The notes: generated by a model from the sequence alone, not told the origin. 64,000 bases of DNA from Streptomyces sp. H27-H1 (GCF_026627445.1 NZ_JAPNLJ010000011.1:150626-214625); one strand, 5' to 3'; numbered from the stretch's first letter, positions 45,330-54,245 are shown. Numbers and translations: made by a program.

Positions 45330-46106
45330 ATGGCAAAGCGAATCGACGTCAGCGGACTGTCCGCCTTCTACGGCACCCACCGGGCCATCGACGACATCTC
45401 GATGACCGTGGAGCCCCGTTCCGTGACGGCCTTCATCGGCCCCTCCGGCTGCGGCAAGTCCACCTTCCTGCGCACCCTGAACCGCATGCACGAGGTCACC
45501 CCCGGTGGCCGCGTCGAGGGCAAGGTCCTGCTGGACGACGAGAACCTGTACGGCCCCGGGGTGGACCCGGTCGCGGTCCGCCGGACGGTCGGCATGGTCT
45601 TCCAGCGCCCGAACCCCTTCCCCACCATGTCGATCTTCGACAACGTGGCGGCGGGCCTGCGCCTCAACGGCTCCTTCAACAAGTCCGAGCTCAAGGACAT
45701 CGTCGAGAAGTCCCTCCAGGGCGCCAACCTCTGGAACGAGGTCAAGGACCGCCTGAACAAGCCCGGCTCCGGCCTCTCCGGCGGCCAGCAGCAGCGCCTG
45801 TGCATCGCCCGCGCCATCGCGGTCGAGCCCCAGGTCCTGCTGATGGACGAGCCCTGCTCGGCCCTCGACCCGATCTCCACCCTCGCCATCGAGGACCTGA
45901 TCGGCGAGCTCAAGGAGCGCTTCACGATCGTCATCGTGACGCACAACATGCAGCAAGCGGCACGCGTCTCCGACCGCACTGCCTTCTTCAACCTCGCCGC
46001 GGTCGGCCAGCCCGGAAAGCTGGTCGAGATCGACGACACGGACCGGATCTTCTCGAACCCGTCCGTGCAGGCGACCGAGGACTACATCTCGGGCCGCTTC
46101 GGCTGA
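45330..46106 (+). CDS. pstB: Phosphate ABC transporter ATPase PstB
   Basis: The 258-residue ATPase has the Walker A motif GPSGCGKS, the Q loop [11 protein letters not shown], the signature LSGGQQQR and Walker [13 protein letters not shown]. The H loop is [14 protein letters not shown] 45330 begins with [15 protein letters not shown], typical of PstB; the longer ORF start at 45303 has no ribosome site. It is the last gene of pstSCAB and is followed by a strong terminator. Confidence 0.96.
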   Translation: MAKRIDVSGLSAFYGTHRAIDDISMTVEPRSVTAFIGPSGCGKSTFLRTLNRMHEVTPGGRVEGKVLLDDENLYGPGVDPVAVRRTVGMVFQRPNPFPTMSIFDNVAAGLRLNGSFNKSELKDIVEKSLQGANLWNEVKDRLNKPGSGLSGGQQQRLCIARAIAVEPQVLLMDEPCSALDPISTLAIEDLIGELKERFTIVIVTHNMQQAARVSDRTAFFNLAAVGQPGKLVEIDDTDRIFSNPSVQATEDYISGRFG

Positions 46107-46168
46107 GCCGGGATGTCACACACGTCCTGCGGTGCTGCATGGCGGTGCCACCGCACGGCGAAAGAAAG

Positions 46169-46212
46169 AAAGCGGGCCGGCTCCCCCTGGGTGGGGGGAG
46201 CCGGCCCGCTTT
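46169..46212. terminator. Bidirectional terminator after pstB
   Basis: AAAGCGGGCCGGCTCCCCC (46169-46187) is perfectly complementary to GGGGGAGCCGGCCCGCTTT (46194-46212), a 19-bp stem with a 6-base loop and A/T ends on both sides. It separates pstB from the convergent pit gene. Confidence 0.92.
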
Positions 46213-46242
46213 CGTCGCGCCGTCGCGCTGGTGCCCGTACGG

Positions 46243-47244
46243 CTACTTCACGAAGGCCAGGTTCACGATCCAGAAGCTGACCGCCGCGACGAGGGCCGCG
46301 GCCGGCATGGTGATGAACCAGCCCAGGATGATGTTCTTGGCGACGCCCCAGCGGACCGCGTTCACCCGCTTGGTCGCGCCCACACCCATGATCGCCGAGG
46401 TGATCACGTGAGTGGTGGAGATCGGCGCGTGGAAGAGGAACGCCGAGCCGAACATGATCGAAGCACCGGTGGTCTCCGCCGCGAAGCCCTGCGGCGGATC
46501 CAACTCGATGATCTTGCGGCCGAGGGTGCGCATGATCCGCCAGCCGCCCGCGTAGGTACCCAGCGACAGCATCACGGCGCACACGATCTTGACCCAGATC
46601 GGGATCTCGTCGCCCGAGCTCTGCACATCGGCGATGACCAGGGCCATCATCACGATGCCCATGGTCTTCTGCGCGTCCTGCAGACCGTGGCCGAGCGCCA
46701 TGCCCGCCGCCGAGACCGTCTGCGCGATACGGAAACCGCGCTTGGCCTTGTGCGGGTTGGAGCGGCGGAACATCCACAGGATGGCGACCATCACCAGATA
46801 ACCGACGACGAGGCCGACCACCGGGGAGATGAACATCGGGATGACGACCTTGTCGATCACACCCGACCAGAGCACCTCGGTACCGCCGGCCAGCGCCGCG
46901 CCCACCATGCCGCCGAACAGCGCGTGCGAGGAGGACGAGGGCAGGCCGAAGTACCAGGTGACCAGGTTCCACACGATCGCGCCGACCAGCGCCGCGAAGA
47001 GGATCCACATGCCCCGGTTTCCGTGGGGCGTCTCGATCAGACCCTCGGAAACCGTCTTGGCGACCCCGCTGCCGAGGAAGGCACCGGCGAGGTTCATCAC
47101 CGCGGCCATCGCGAGCGCGGCCCGCGGGGTCAGCGCACGGGTCGAGACCGAGGTCGCGATCGCGTTCGCGGAGTCGTGAAAGCCGTTCGTATACGTAAAG
47201 CCGAGCGCGACACCGATGGTCACGATCAGAGCAAAGGTGTCCAC
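46243..47244 (-). CDS. pit: Low-affinity inorganic phosphate transporter (PiT)
   Basis: The 333-residue membrane protein has about ten hydrophobic segments and both PiT signature halves: GFHDSANAIATSVSTRAL in the N-terminal half and HAPISTTHVITSAIMGVG in the C-terminal half. It imports phosphate with a metal cation using ion gradients. The next gene upstream on the same strand encodes its DUF47 partner, 5 bp away. Convergent with pstSCAB, so high- and low-affinity uptake systems are side by side. Confidence 0.93.
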   Translation of the reverse strand: MDTFALIVTIGVALGFTYTNGFHDSANAIATSVSTRALTPRAALAMAAVMNLAGAFLGSGVAKTVSEGLIETPHGNRGMWILFAALVGAIVWNLVTWYFGLPSSSSHALFGGMVGAALAGGTEVLWSGVIDKVVIPMFISPVVGLVVGYLVMVAILWMFRRSNPHKAKRGFRIAQTVSAAGMALGHGLQDAQKTMGIVMMALVIADVQSSGDEIPIWVKIVCAVMLSLGTYAGGWRIMRTLGRKIIELDPPQGFAAETTGASIMFGSAFLFHAPISTTHVITSAIMGVGATKRVNAVRWGVAKNIILGWFITMPAAALVAAVSFWIVNLAFVK

Positions 47245-47249
47245 GAGAT

Positions 47250-47870
47250 TCAGGACTCCTTGACCGCGATGGTCTCCACCGTGTTCGCGACGTGCTCGAA
47301 CGCGTCGGCCGCCTCTTCCAGCACGTCGACGATCTGCTTGAGCTTCAGCACCTCCATGGCGTCGTACTTGCCGTTGAAGAGCTGGGCGAGCAGCTTGCGG
47401 TGAATCTGGTCGGCCTGGTTCTCAAGACGGTTGATCTCGATCCAGTACTCGGTCAGGTTCGTCATGGTGCGCAGGTGGGGCATGGCCTCGGCGGTCAGTT
47501 CGGCCGCGCGCGCCAGCACCTCGATCTGCTGCTCGACTCCCTTGGGGAGCTCCTCCACCTTGTAGAGGACGACCAGGTCGACCGCCTCCTCCATGAAGTC
47601 CATGATGTCGTCGAGGCAGGACGCCAGGTTGTAGATGTCCTCGCGGTCGAACGGCGTGATGAAGGAGGAGTTGAGCTGGTGGAAGATCGCGTGGGTGGCG
47701 TCGTCTCCCGCGTGCTCCGCTGCCCGCATCCGCTCCGCGATCTCGACCCGGGCGGTGGAGTCCGCTCCGAGCAGTTCCATGAGGAGCTTGGAGCCCGTGA
47801 CGATGTTGTCCGCGGATGCGGCGAACATGTCGTAGAAGCTCGTCTCCCTGGGGGTCAGACGAAATCGCAC
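47250..47870 (-). CDS. PhoU-like DUF47 protein, Pit accessory
   Basis: The 206-residue all-helical protein belongs to the DUF47 (PhoU-related) family, with the metal-binding acidic patterns DREDIYNLASCLDDIMDFME and NQADQIHRKLL. Such genes accompany pit in many bacteria and probably control it. The GTG start at 47870 follows GAGGACC. It ends 5 bp before pit, so the pair forms an operon. It is distinct from phoU at the left end of the window. Confidence 0.9.
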   Translation of the reverse strand: MRFRLTPRETSFYDMFAASADNIVTGSKLLMELLGADSTARVEIAERMRAAEHAGDDATHAIFHQLNSSFITPFDREDIYNLASCLDDIMDFMEEAVDLVVLYKVEELPKGVEQQIEVLARAAELTAEAMPHLRTMTNLTEYWIEINRLENQADQIHRKLLAQLFNGKYDAMEVLKLKQIVDVLEEAADAFEHVANTVETIAVKES

Positions 47871-48016
47871 GTGAGGTCCTCGGGGTGCATTGGATTCGGT
47901 CAGGCTGATGCTAGGTGCATCCCCCGGCCACGGCTAACCGACAGTTCCCCAGTGTCCTCCATCAGGCAGAGTGAGCACGACTGACCCCCTGCCCCTGCGG
48001 CCGAGGGCCGGTACCC

Positions 48017-48035
48017 TATACCCATGAGGGGTATA
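48017..48035. promoter_or_regulatory. CsoR operator in the csoR promoter
   Basis: TATACCC-ATGAG-GGGTATA is a perfect 7-bp inverted repeat, matching the ATACCC/GGGTAT operator described for CsoR-family copper sensors in Streptomyces. It lies 31 bp before the csoR start and may overlap its -10 region. Confidence 0.88.
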
Positions 48036-48065
48036 GATCCCCCATTCCGGACCACGGGAGGACGC

Positions 48066-48443
48066 ATGACTGCCATCCAGGCGGAGGGCTCCGGAGCCGA
48101 AGCGGGCACCGCGAGGGGCACCGAGGCAGGCACCGGGGCGGGCGCGGCCACCACGGGCGCGGTGCACGGCTACCACCACCAAAAAGACGAGCACCTCAAG
48201 CGGCTGCGCCGGATCGAGGGCCAGATCCGGGGGCTCCAGCGCCTCGTCGACGAGGACGTCTACTGCATCGACATACTCACGCAGGTCTCGGCGAGCACGA
48301 AGGCGCTCCAGTCCTTCGCGCTCCAACTGCTGGAGGAGCACCTGCGGCACTGCGTCGCGGACGCGGCCCTCAAGGGCGGCGGCGAGATCGACGCCAAGGT
48401 CGAGGAAGCGACGAAGGCGATCGCCCGGCTGCTGCGCACCTGA
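48066..48443 (+). CDS. csoR: CsoR copper-sensing repressor
   Basis: The 125-residue helical repressor has copper ligands Cys67 (DVYC), His92 and Cys96 (EHLRHC). The spacing C-x24-H-x3-C is exactly that of CsoR proteins. The first 35 residues are a low-complexity Gly/Ala/Thr extension. Cu(I) binding releases the DNA and opens copper-export genes. ATG 48066 is the family start; an ATG fourteen codons upstream lies inside the operator region. No copper chaperone or P-type ATPase gene is next to it, so the targets lie elsewhere. Confidence 0.92.
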   Translation: MTAIQAEGSGAEAGTARGTEAGTGAGAATTGAVHGYHHQKDEHLKRLRRIEGQIRGLQRLVDEDVYCIDILTQVSASTKALQSFALQLLEEHLRHCVADAALKGGGEIDAKVEEATKAIARLLRT

Positions 48444-48485
48444 CCAGCCACGGCAAGAGCGGACTCGGGGCCGGAAAAGCGGGGC

Positions 48486-48641
48486 TCAGCCGGACCACAC
48501 GCCCATCAGAACCTCGTCGATCCGGTCCTGGCTGAGCCTTTCCTCGGCTACGGCCGAGGCCGCGATGATCAACTCTCCGCACAGTTCGATCTCGGCGAGA
48601 GCCACGAGGTCCTGCACCGTCGAACCGCCTGCGGGAGTCAC
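48486..48641 (-). CDS. Conserved mini-protein, 51 residues
   Basis: From GTG 48641 the minus strand encodes 51 residues: a STVQDLVALAEIELCGELII helix, then AASAVAEERLSQDRIDEVLM and a GVWSG end. It is an amphipathic, acidic helix-rich protein with one Cys and no membrane segment. A GAGAGAGG site lies about eight bases before the GTG. The codon pattern (GC at third positions) supports a coding role. It is convergent with csoR. No function can be given. Confidence 0.72.
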   Translation of the reverse strand: MTPAGGSTVQDLVALAEIELCGELIIAASAVAEERLSQDRIDEVLMGVWSG

Positions 48642-48786
48642 GCGCCACCTCTCTCTGCCGTCGTCCGGTCGCCGGCGCTCGGTTTCTCAGCGTAGGGAGC
48701 GCGCGGTGCGGCGCGCATGACACGGATGGGCCATTTCCGGATACCCGGCCATGGCCCGATCGCGCCGCCCCAGGGGCCCGGGCCGG

Positions 48787-49626
48787 CTAATCGGCGATCT
48801 TCCCGGCGTAAATGTCCGCCTCCGCCGGCAATACGACGGTGACCGGGGCCCCGAAGCCGTAGAGCAGCGTGGTGGAGGACACATCGATCACGCCATTGTT
48901 GACGTAGGTGAAGCGGTGGCGGACCTTCCGCAGCAGGCCGTCGGAGTCGAAGTACGCGTCGAACGGCACCGCCCCCTTGCTGAACCCTTTCGCCGCCGCC
49001 TCCAGCGCGCCCTTCACCGCCGGTGAGGCCAGCGCCGCGGCCCGCACGATGTCCGTCGTACCCCGGTAGTGCCGCACCTTGGTCCCGGCCACCTCCGTCT
49101 CACCGACGTAACTCACCTCCTGCGCCCCGCGCAGCAACTCGGCGGCGGCCATCGGATCGGTGGCGCCGCCCGTGACGAGGTTCCCGTCGGCGAGGGCCGT
49201 CGTGTCCACCCGGACCCACTTGTCGTCGGGAACGCCCGCGCCCCGGTTCTTCATGTAGAGCGCGCCGGGCACCAGGAGCTCGGTGATGGGCCGGTGTTCG
49301 GCGTTGCCCTTGGCGTCGTCCGGGAGCATCACCAGGAGCTGCCCCATCCGGTTCTTGAAGTCGACGCCGCCCTCGCCCCGGATCGTGACCCGGGTACCGC
49401 CCGTGGCCATCTCCATGGCCGTACGGGCCTGCGCGCTCCCGGTCCTGACGAGCGCGTCGGCGGCTCCGCGGACCGTCGCCGCCGGGTCGTCGGCGGGCCG
49501 GGCGTCATCGCCCGCGGCCGCGCCGCCACCGCATCCGCTCAACGCCGCCACGGTCAGGGCCAGGCCGACCGCGACCGCGGCACGGCCCGCGCCTGCCGGC
49601 CTCCGCCTCTGCTGGTGCACCACCAT
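48787..49626 (-). CDS. Lipoprotein with LppX/LprAFG-like fold
   Basis: The 279-residue protein has a basic start (VVHQQRRRPAGAG), a hydrophobic segment and a lipobox LSGC, so it is a surface lipoprotein. The mature part is beta-rich (VRIRGEGG-like strands, KVRHRFTYVNNGVIDVSSTT) and resembles the LppX/LprG lipid-binding superfamily of actinobacteria. The ATG at 49626 is preferred to the longer ORF start. The ligand is not known. A conserved small protein gene lies divergently upstream. Confidence 0.82.
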   Translation of the reverse strand: MVVHQQRRRPAGAGRAAVAVGLALTVAALSGCGGGAAAGDDARPADDPAATVRGAADALVRTGSAQARTAMEMATGGTRVTIRGEGGVDFKNRMGQLLVMLPDDAKGNAEHRPITELLVPGALYMKNRGAGVPDDKWVRVDTTALADGNLVTGGATDPMAAAELLRGAQEVSYVGETEVAGTKVRHYRGTTDIVRAAALASPAVKGALEAAAKGFSKGAVPFDAYFDSDGLLRKVRHRFTYVNNGVIDVSSTTLLYGFGAPVTVVLPAEADIYAGKIAD

Positions 49627-49760
49627 TGCCTGCCAACCCCCAACGCGTGACAGCTGTTTGCCCGAAGCCCCCAACCGCTCCGCTTAACGAGGTCCGGGGC
49701 CTCCCGTCACGGCCGCGAGTTCACCACCCCGGACCAGTGCCCCGGCCACCCCCGGCCCGG

Positions 49761-49766
49761 TACCTT
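49761..49766 (+). promoter_or_regulatory. -10 element of a leaderless small gene
   Basis: TACCTT ends six bases before the GTG at 49773, a spacing consistent with a leaderless transcript. A weak GGTGGA just before the GTG could alternatively act as a ribosome site. Confidence 0.45.
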
Positions 49767-49772
49767 GGTGGA

Positions 49773-49994
49773 GTGGAACCGCACACAGAAGCGACCCTCG
49801 TCCCTCCGCTTGCCGCAGTGCCGCTGCCCCGCGATCCCACGGGCCCGGCCCTGACACCGCCCGCAAGCCACACCACGAGCACTTCGGACCGCGGATCGTT
49901 CTGTCTGGCCGTCTGTACCTGCGGCTGGCGCGGCCCGGCCCGCCGCTCCCGCGACCTGGCCCGCAAGGACGCCACCGGCCACACCTCGGAGTAA
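49773..49994 (+). CDS. Small protein with a CxC motif
   Basis: GTG 49773 opens a 73-residue protein with an unstructured N-terminal half (Pro/Thr-rich) and a C-terminal FCLAVCTCGWRGPARRSRDL segment with three Cys, followed by basic residues. The Cys-x3-Cys-x-Cys-Gly-Trp arrangement is conserved in small Streptomyces proteins of unknown role and could bind a metal. It is divergent from the lipoprotein gene. Confidence 0.62.
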   Translation: MEPHTEATLVPPLAAVPLPRDPTGPALTPPASHTTSTSDRGSFCLAVCTCGWRGPARRSRDLARKDATGHTSE

Positions 49995-50133
49995 CCCGGG
50001 CAGGCCCGCCGGCCCGGCCCACGGCTCGCCTCCGGGCCGTCTCCGGCCCGCCCGGTCTGCCGGCCCGCCCTGCGGTTCGCCCGATCGGACGGCCCGGCTG
50101 GCCGACGCGCCCGGGACCGGTTGCCCTTGTGTC

Positions 50134-50367
50134 ATGCCCGGACCCGCGCCACGACTCGCCGCCCTCCTCTGGGCCCTGCTGATCGCATCCGCCCCCGCCA
50201 CGCAGGCCCGGGCCAGCCCCGTGGGGACCGCCGACGGCCCCGGCGACGTAGCCCTGGCCATCGGTGTCACCACCACCGCGGCGGCCGCGACCGGCCTGTG
50301 GCTGCGCTCCCGCTACCGCCGCCCGGAAACGGATCCGGACGGCACGGACAGCGGCGGCGACCCGTGA
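50134..50367 (+). CDS. Small membrane/secreted protein
   Basis: The 77-residue protein has an N-terminal hydrophobic segment (residues 8-25, with a possible signal cut after ARA), a second helix around residues 40-56, and an acidic tail. No family is recognised. Its end overlaps the next mini-gene in a GTGA tetranucleotide. The function is unknown. Confidence 0.65.
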   Translation: MPGPAPRLAALLWALLIASAPATQARASPVGTADGPGDVALAIGVTTTAAAATGLWLRSRYRRPETDPDGTDSGGDP

Positions 50368-50474
50368 CCCCGCGTCCCCGCCCGGCCGCGGTCCGCGTGT
50401 GCTTCGGGGCGTCGGCGCTGTGCCTGCTGGCGGCCGTGGCGCTGACCGTCTGGGACGCGTACGGCATCGGCTGA
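50364..50474 (+). CDS. 36-residue single-helix membrane protein
   Basis: GTG 50364 overlaps the previous stop by 4 bp and gives [20 protein letters not shown], then LLAAVALTVWDAYGIG. It has a basic N-terminus and one membrane helix. The overlap suggests translational coupling to the 77-residue gene. No function is known; it is too short for domain searches by eye. Confidence 0.58.
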   Translation: MTPRPRPAAVRVCFGASALCLLAAVALTVWDAYGIG

Positions 50475-50523
50475 CGCCCCGACGGCCCCGACCGCGCAGC
50501 CGGTGGCCGCGGCGGCCGCCCCG

Positions 50524-51237
50524 TCAGGCGGCGAGGTCGCTCTCGTGCCCGCGGGCCGCGGGCGGCGTAGCCGCGAGGTCCACCGGCCGGGCCACCACGC
50601 GGCCGCGATCCCGTACCAGTACGCCCAGCCGCGGGGACCGGGCCACCGCCCGGACCACCGGGGTCAGCAGCGCCATCGCGAGCGGCGCGAGCAACAGCAC
50701 CACCGCGGTCCCCAGGGCGAGTCCGCCGATGACATCGGTCGGATAGTGCAGGCCCGTGTAGACCCGGGTGAACCCCTCGACCAGCGCCAGCCCGATCCCG
50801 ATGAGGCCGAGCTTGCGGTGGGCGATGAACAGGCCGACGCCCAGGGCCATCGCGAGTGTCGTGTGGTCACTGACGAACGAAAAAGCGCTGTGGCCCGTCC
50901 CGGCGCCGGCATCCAGCACCTCCACGCCGCCGTGCTGCGCGGCGGGCCGCGGCCGGGCCACGAACTCCCGCAGCGGGACGTTGAGGAGCAGGGCGGCCCC
51001 GGCGGCGAGCGGAGCCCACACGAGCGCCGCGAAGGACTCTACGGCGGCGGGTTCTTCCTGCCGGCGCGCTCCGCGCCAGCACCACAGCACCAGGAGCACG
51101 AGGGCCGACAGGATCCCGTACTCGCCGAGGACGGAGACCGCCCGGTCCAGCCAACTCGGGGCCTGCCGCGCCAGTCCGTTGATCTCGTACAGCAGGCTTA
51201 CATCCACGTTCGGCCCACCTGTTGTGAGTCCAGCCAT
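50524..51237 (-). CDS. PAP2-superfamily membrane phosphatase
   Basis: The 237-residue protein has about five membrane helices and the three PAP2 motifs: REFVARPRP, SDHTTLAM (in place of the usual PSGH, keeping the His) and TRVYTGLHYPTDVIGG with the catalytic His. Such enzymes remove phosphate from lipid or undecaprenyl pyrophosphate. The ATG 51237 is preferred to the longer ORF. The gene stands alone. Confidence 0.86.
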   Translation of the reverse strand: MAGLTTGGPNVDVSLLYEINGLARQAPSWLDRAVSVLGEYGILSALVLLVLWCWRGARRQEEPAAVESFAALVWAPLAAGAALLLNVPLREFVARPRPAAQHGGVEVLDAGAGTGHSAFSFVSDHTTLAMALGVGLFIAHRKLGLIGIGLALVEGFTRVYTGLHYPTDVIGGLALGTAVVLLLAPLAMALLTPVVRAVARSPRLGVLVRDRGRVVARPVDLAATPPAARGHESDLAA

Positions 51238-51448
51238 GGTGATGCGGCCCTTGCCCTTGCCTTGGTAACCGTGCGGCCGCACCCCTGTGTGCGGCCCTTC
51301 ACCCCCCGGTGGTCAAGCCGGCGCTTGCGCCCGTGCGTCCCCCGTGCCCATGGAACGCCCGTTCTGGCCGCCACGTTCCACTCTCCACCGAATGATCACC
51401 CCAACGTTATCGAAGAGTGACTCATCGTCGCAGCTCAGGGCCTTCGCT

Positions 51449-52468
51449 TCACGCTGCGTTGCCGACGGCCTCGCGCCTGGGCAGCGCTTCCGCGCCGTCC
51501 TTCGTCACGCGCGTCGCACCGAAGTAGTCGGGCGTGTCGATCTTGTCGAAGCGGATCACGGCTCCGGTGAACGGGGCGTTGATCATGTACCCGCCGCCCA
51601 CGTAGAGCCCTACGTGCCGGATCTCCCGAGAGTTCGTCAGATCATCGGAGAAGAACACCAGGTCGCCCGGCAGCAGTTCCGCTCGCGAGGGATGCGGACC
51701 GGCGTTGTACTGGTCGTTCGCCACGCGCGGCAGATCGATCCCCACCGATTCGTACGCGGCCTTGGTCAGCCCCGAGCAGTCGAACCGCCCGTTCTGGTCG
51801 GGCGTCCCGTTCCCGCCCCACAGGTAGGGGGTCCCCAACTGCTTCTGTGCGAAGTAGATGGCCCCGGCGGCCTGCTGCGAGGGCGCGACCCGCCCGATGG
51901 GGGCCTCGAAGCTCTTGGCGAGGGTCGTGATGGTCTTCACGTACCCCTCGGTCTCCCGGTACGGCGGGACGCCCCCGTACTTCTTCACCGCGCCCGGGCC
52001 CGCGTTGTAGGCGGCCAGCATGTTCTTGACCGGGTCCCCGGGCACCTTGCCCACGTACCGCGCCAGGTCGCAGTCGTACGAAGCCGCCGACGGGATCGCG
52101 TCGTTCGGGTCCCAGATGTCACGGTCCCCGTCGCCGTCGCCGTCGATGCCGTGCGTCGCCCAGGTCCCCGGGATGAACTGCGCGATGCCCCGCGCGTCGG
52201 CCGGGCTCACCGCGCCGGGGTTCCAGCCGCTCTCCGAGTAGAGCTGGGCTGCCAGCACCGCCGGGGTGAGGGTCGGGCAGAGGTTGCCCCACTTCTGCAC
52301 GAGGGACTGGTACTTCCCCGGCACGGCCCCCTTCGCGAGCCCGCCGGCGCGCCCGCCCGCGCCGGTCGCGATGCCCGCGGCCGCCGAGTACGTACCGATC
52401 ACGAGCAGGGCGAGAAAGCACAGGCATGCCCCGAAGCTGATTCCACCGACCACCCAGAGTCTGCGCAC
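51449..52468 (-). CDS. Membrane-anchored bifunctional SLT-NlpC/P60 hydrolase
   Basis: The 339-residue protein has an N-terminal membrane helix (VVGGISFGACLCFLALLVIG) and then two catalytic domains. The first is a lytic transglycosylase (LYSESGWNPGAVSPADARGI with catalytic Glu; YNAGPGAVKKYGG). The second is an NlpC/P60 endopeptidase with Cys in FDCSGLT and His in RHVGLYVGGG. It can cut both glycan and peptide of peptidoglycan, as enzymes used in sporulation or for secretion do. GTG 52468, behind GGGGGAAGG, is chosen; an ATG five codons upstream is in frame. Confidence 0.9.
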   Translation of the reverse strand: MRRLWVVGGISFGACLCFLALLVIGTYSAAAGIATGAGGRAGGLAKGAVPGKYQSLVQKWGNLCPTLTPAVLAAQLYSESGWNPGAVSPADARGIAQFIPGTWATHGIDGDGDGDRDIWDPNDAIPSAASYDCDLARYVGKVPGDPVKNMLAAYNAGPGAVKKYGGVPPYRETEGYVKTITTLAKSFEAPIGRVAPSQQAAGAIYFAQKQLGTPYLWGGNGTPDQNGRFDCSGLTKAAYESVGIDLPRVANDQYNAGPHPSRAELLPGDLVFFSDDLTNSREIRHVGLYVGGGYMINAPFTGAVIRFDKIDTPDYFGATRVTKDGAEALPRREAVGNAA

Positions 52469-52621
52469 CCGCCAACCTTCCCCCATCGAACGGCTTTTCC
52501 CGTGGCATTGCGCCACCCCGTGTCGAATCATCCCGCCGGACGGCCTTCGCAGGAACCGCCGCACCGAGGGTAGTTGGGGCACGAACCCCGGCGGACGGGT
52601 GAACTCATCAGACGATACGAA

Positions 52622-53461
52622 CTATTGGGACCGCTCACCCCGCGGTGCCACGAACAGGCTCTGCGCGCTCCGCCCGATCGGCCCCTTCTCGTCGTGCAGC
52701 CGCGCGTCCGCCAACCCGATGCCCGCCGCGTCCACGCTCGTACGGGCCTGCACGCACACCCATTCACCGGCCGGATGGCGGTGCAGGTGCACGGTGAGGT
52801 CGCCGTTGACGAAGAGGTACCGCCCGAAGTCCATGACGGCGCTGATGCCGTTGCCCGAGTCGGCCGCGACCAGGACCCGGTCCAGCGGCCGGGGCTCCTC
52901 CCCGGCGACGAGCGGCACCCTCATCCGCATCCAGCAGGTCCCCGGACCGGACTCGAGGAACGCACCCTCCGTGAAACGGGTCTCCATCGCCGAGTGGTAG
53001 CCCTTCTCCCACGGCACCGGGAAGAACGGCGTCGGCCCCACCTCCCCGGGCGGCGGCACTTGCGGCCCGGGCACCACCGCCGGTACGGGCTCCCCCACCA
53101 CCCGGATGCGCAGGGCACGCGCCAGCATCACGGGCGCGGCCCCGGCGGGGGCGAGCGCGGCCTCGACCACCTCGGTGCCGCGGCCGGCCCGCAGCACGCT
53201 GGTGGTCAGCTCCAAGGGGCCGATCGGCACCGGCCGAAGGATCTCGTAGGTGATCCGGGCGATCCGCATGTCCTCCCGCCCGCCCGGCCGCTCCTCGATC
53301 GCCCGCCCGAGCAGCGCGGCCGGCGGACCGGCGTGCTGCGAGCCCGGATCCCACGGGCCGCGCGTATAGCCGGTCGACAGGAACCGCCCCGCGTCGATCC
53401 GCTCGTAGAACCCCGCGACACCACTCTCAGCGGCGCTTGCGACACCACTCTCGGCACCCAT
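52622..53461 (-). CDS. Acyl-CoA thioesterase-like double hot-dog protein
   Basis: The 279-residue protein has two hot-dog folds, as in the TesB-like family: an N-terminal part with SQHAGPPAALLGRAIEE and RITYEILRPVPIGPLEL, and a C-terminal part with NGDLTVHLHRHPAGEWVCVQ and DEKGPIGRSAQSLFV. The start MGAESGVASAAESGVAGF contains a small internal repeat (ESGVA). The substrate acyl group is unknown. The downstream gene on its other side encodes a LysE transporter. Confidence 0.83.
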   Translation of the reverse strand: MGAESGVASAAESGVAGFYERIDAGRFLSTGYTRGPWDPGSQHAGPPAALLGRAIEERPGGREDMRIARITYEILRPVPIGPLELTTSVLRAGRGTEVVEAALAPAGAAPVMLARALRIRVVGEPVPAVVPGPQVPPPGEVGPTPFFPVPWEKGYHSAMETRFTEGAFLESGPGTCWMRMRVPLVAGEEPRPLDRVLVAADSGNGISAVMDFGRYLFVNGDLTVHLHRHPAGEWVCVQARTSVDAAGIGLADARLHDEKGPIGRSAQSLFVAPRGERSQ

Positions 53462-53535
53462 GACCGCCACGCTACCGACTGGTAATCCGCGGCCGCCAGC
53501 CCCCACCGGCCCTCGCCTCCGCGGCCCCGCCCCGC

Positions 53536-54144
53536 TCAGCGGGCGAAACCCAGCCCCACGCCGAGACCCACCAGGACCGAGCCGATGGCCCGGTTCAGCG
53601 CCTTCTGCGCCTTCAGCATCCGGTCCCGCAGCCGGGAGTTGGAGAAGAACAGTGCCACCGCCGAGAACCAGCCCAGGTGCGCCACCGACATGAACAGCCC
53701 GTACCCGGCCTGCTGCCACACCGCAGTCCCCGGCCCGACCACCTGCGTGAAGGTGGACACGACGAACAGCGTGGTCTTCGGGTTGAGCACGTTGGTCAGG
53801 AAACCGCCCCTGAGCGCCCCGAACGGCGTCAGCCCGCCCTTCCCCTCCAGGTCCACGGTCACCTCGGCCCGCGCCCGGAAGGTCCGTATCCCGATCCACA
53901 CCAGATACGCGGCGCCCGCGAGCTTGATCACCGTGAACAGCTCGGTGGAGGAGGCGATCAGCAGACCGACCCCGAGCATCGTGTACGAGACGTGGACCAG
54001 CACCCCGGCCGCGACCCCGGCGGCCGCGAACAGGCCGGTGGGCCGCCCGTAGAGGTAGCTGTTGCGGACGACCATGGCGAAATCCGCGCCGGGACTGATG
54101 ACGGCGAGGAAGGTGATGACGGCAACTGCGATCACTTCGGTCAT
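53536..54144 (-). CDS. LysE-family amino-acid exporter
   Basis: The 202-residue protein has about six hydrophobic segments and the LysE signature at the N-terminus (FLAVISPGADFAMVVRNSYL near residue 12). Such proteins export amino acids or related small molecules. ATG 54144 is the family start; the longer ORF is not conserved. It is about 75 bp upstream of the thioesterase gene on the same strand and may be co-transcribed with it. Confidence 0.9.
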   Translation of the reverse strand: MTEVIAVAVITFLAVISPGADFAMVVRNSYLYGRPTGLFAAAGVAAGVLVHVSYTMLGVGLLIASSTELFTVIKLAGAAYLVWIGIRTFRARAEVTVDLEGKGGLTPFGALRGGFLTNVLNPKTTLFVVSTFTQVVGPGTAVWQQAGYGLFMSVAHLGWFSAVALFFSNSRLRDRMLKAQKALNRAIGSVLVGLGVGLGFAR

Positions 54145-54245
54145 CCCCCGATGCTCGCCGCCCACACCCCACATGATCAAGCCCTCCCGGATCCCGGGCA
54201 CCACCCCGCGAGCACCCGACTCCCCCGTCGGGAGACAATGAGGAC

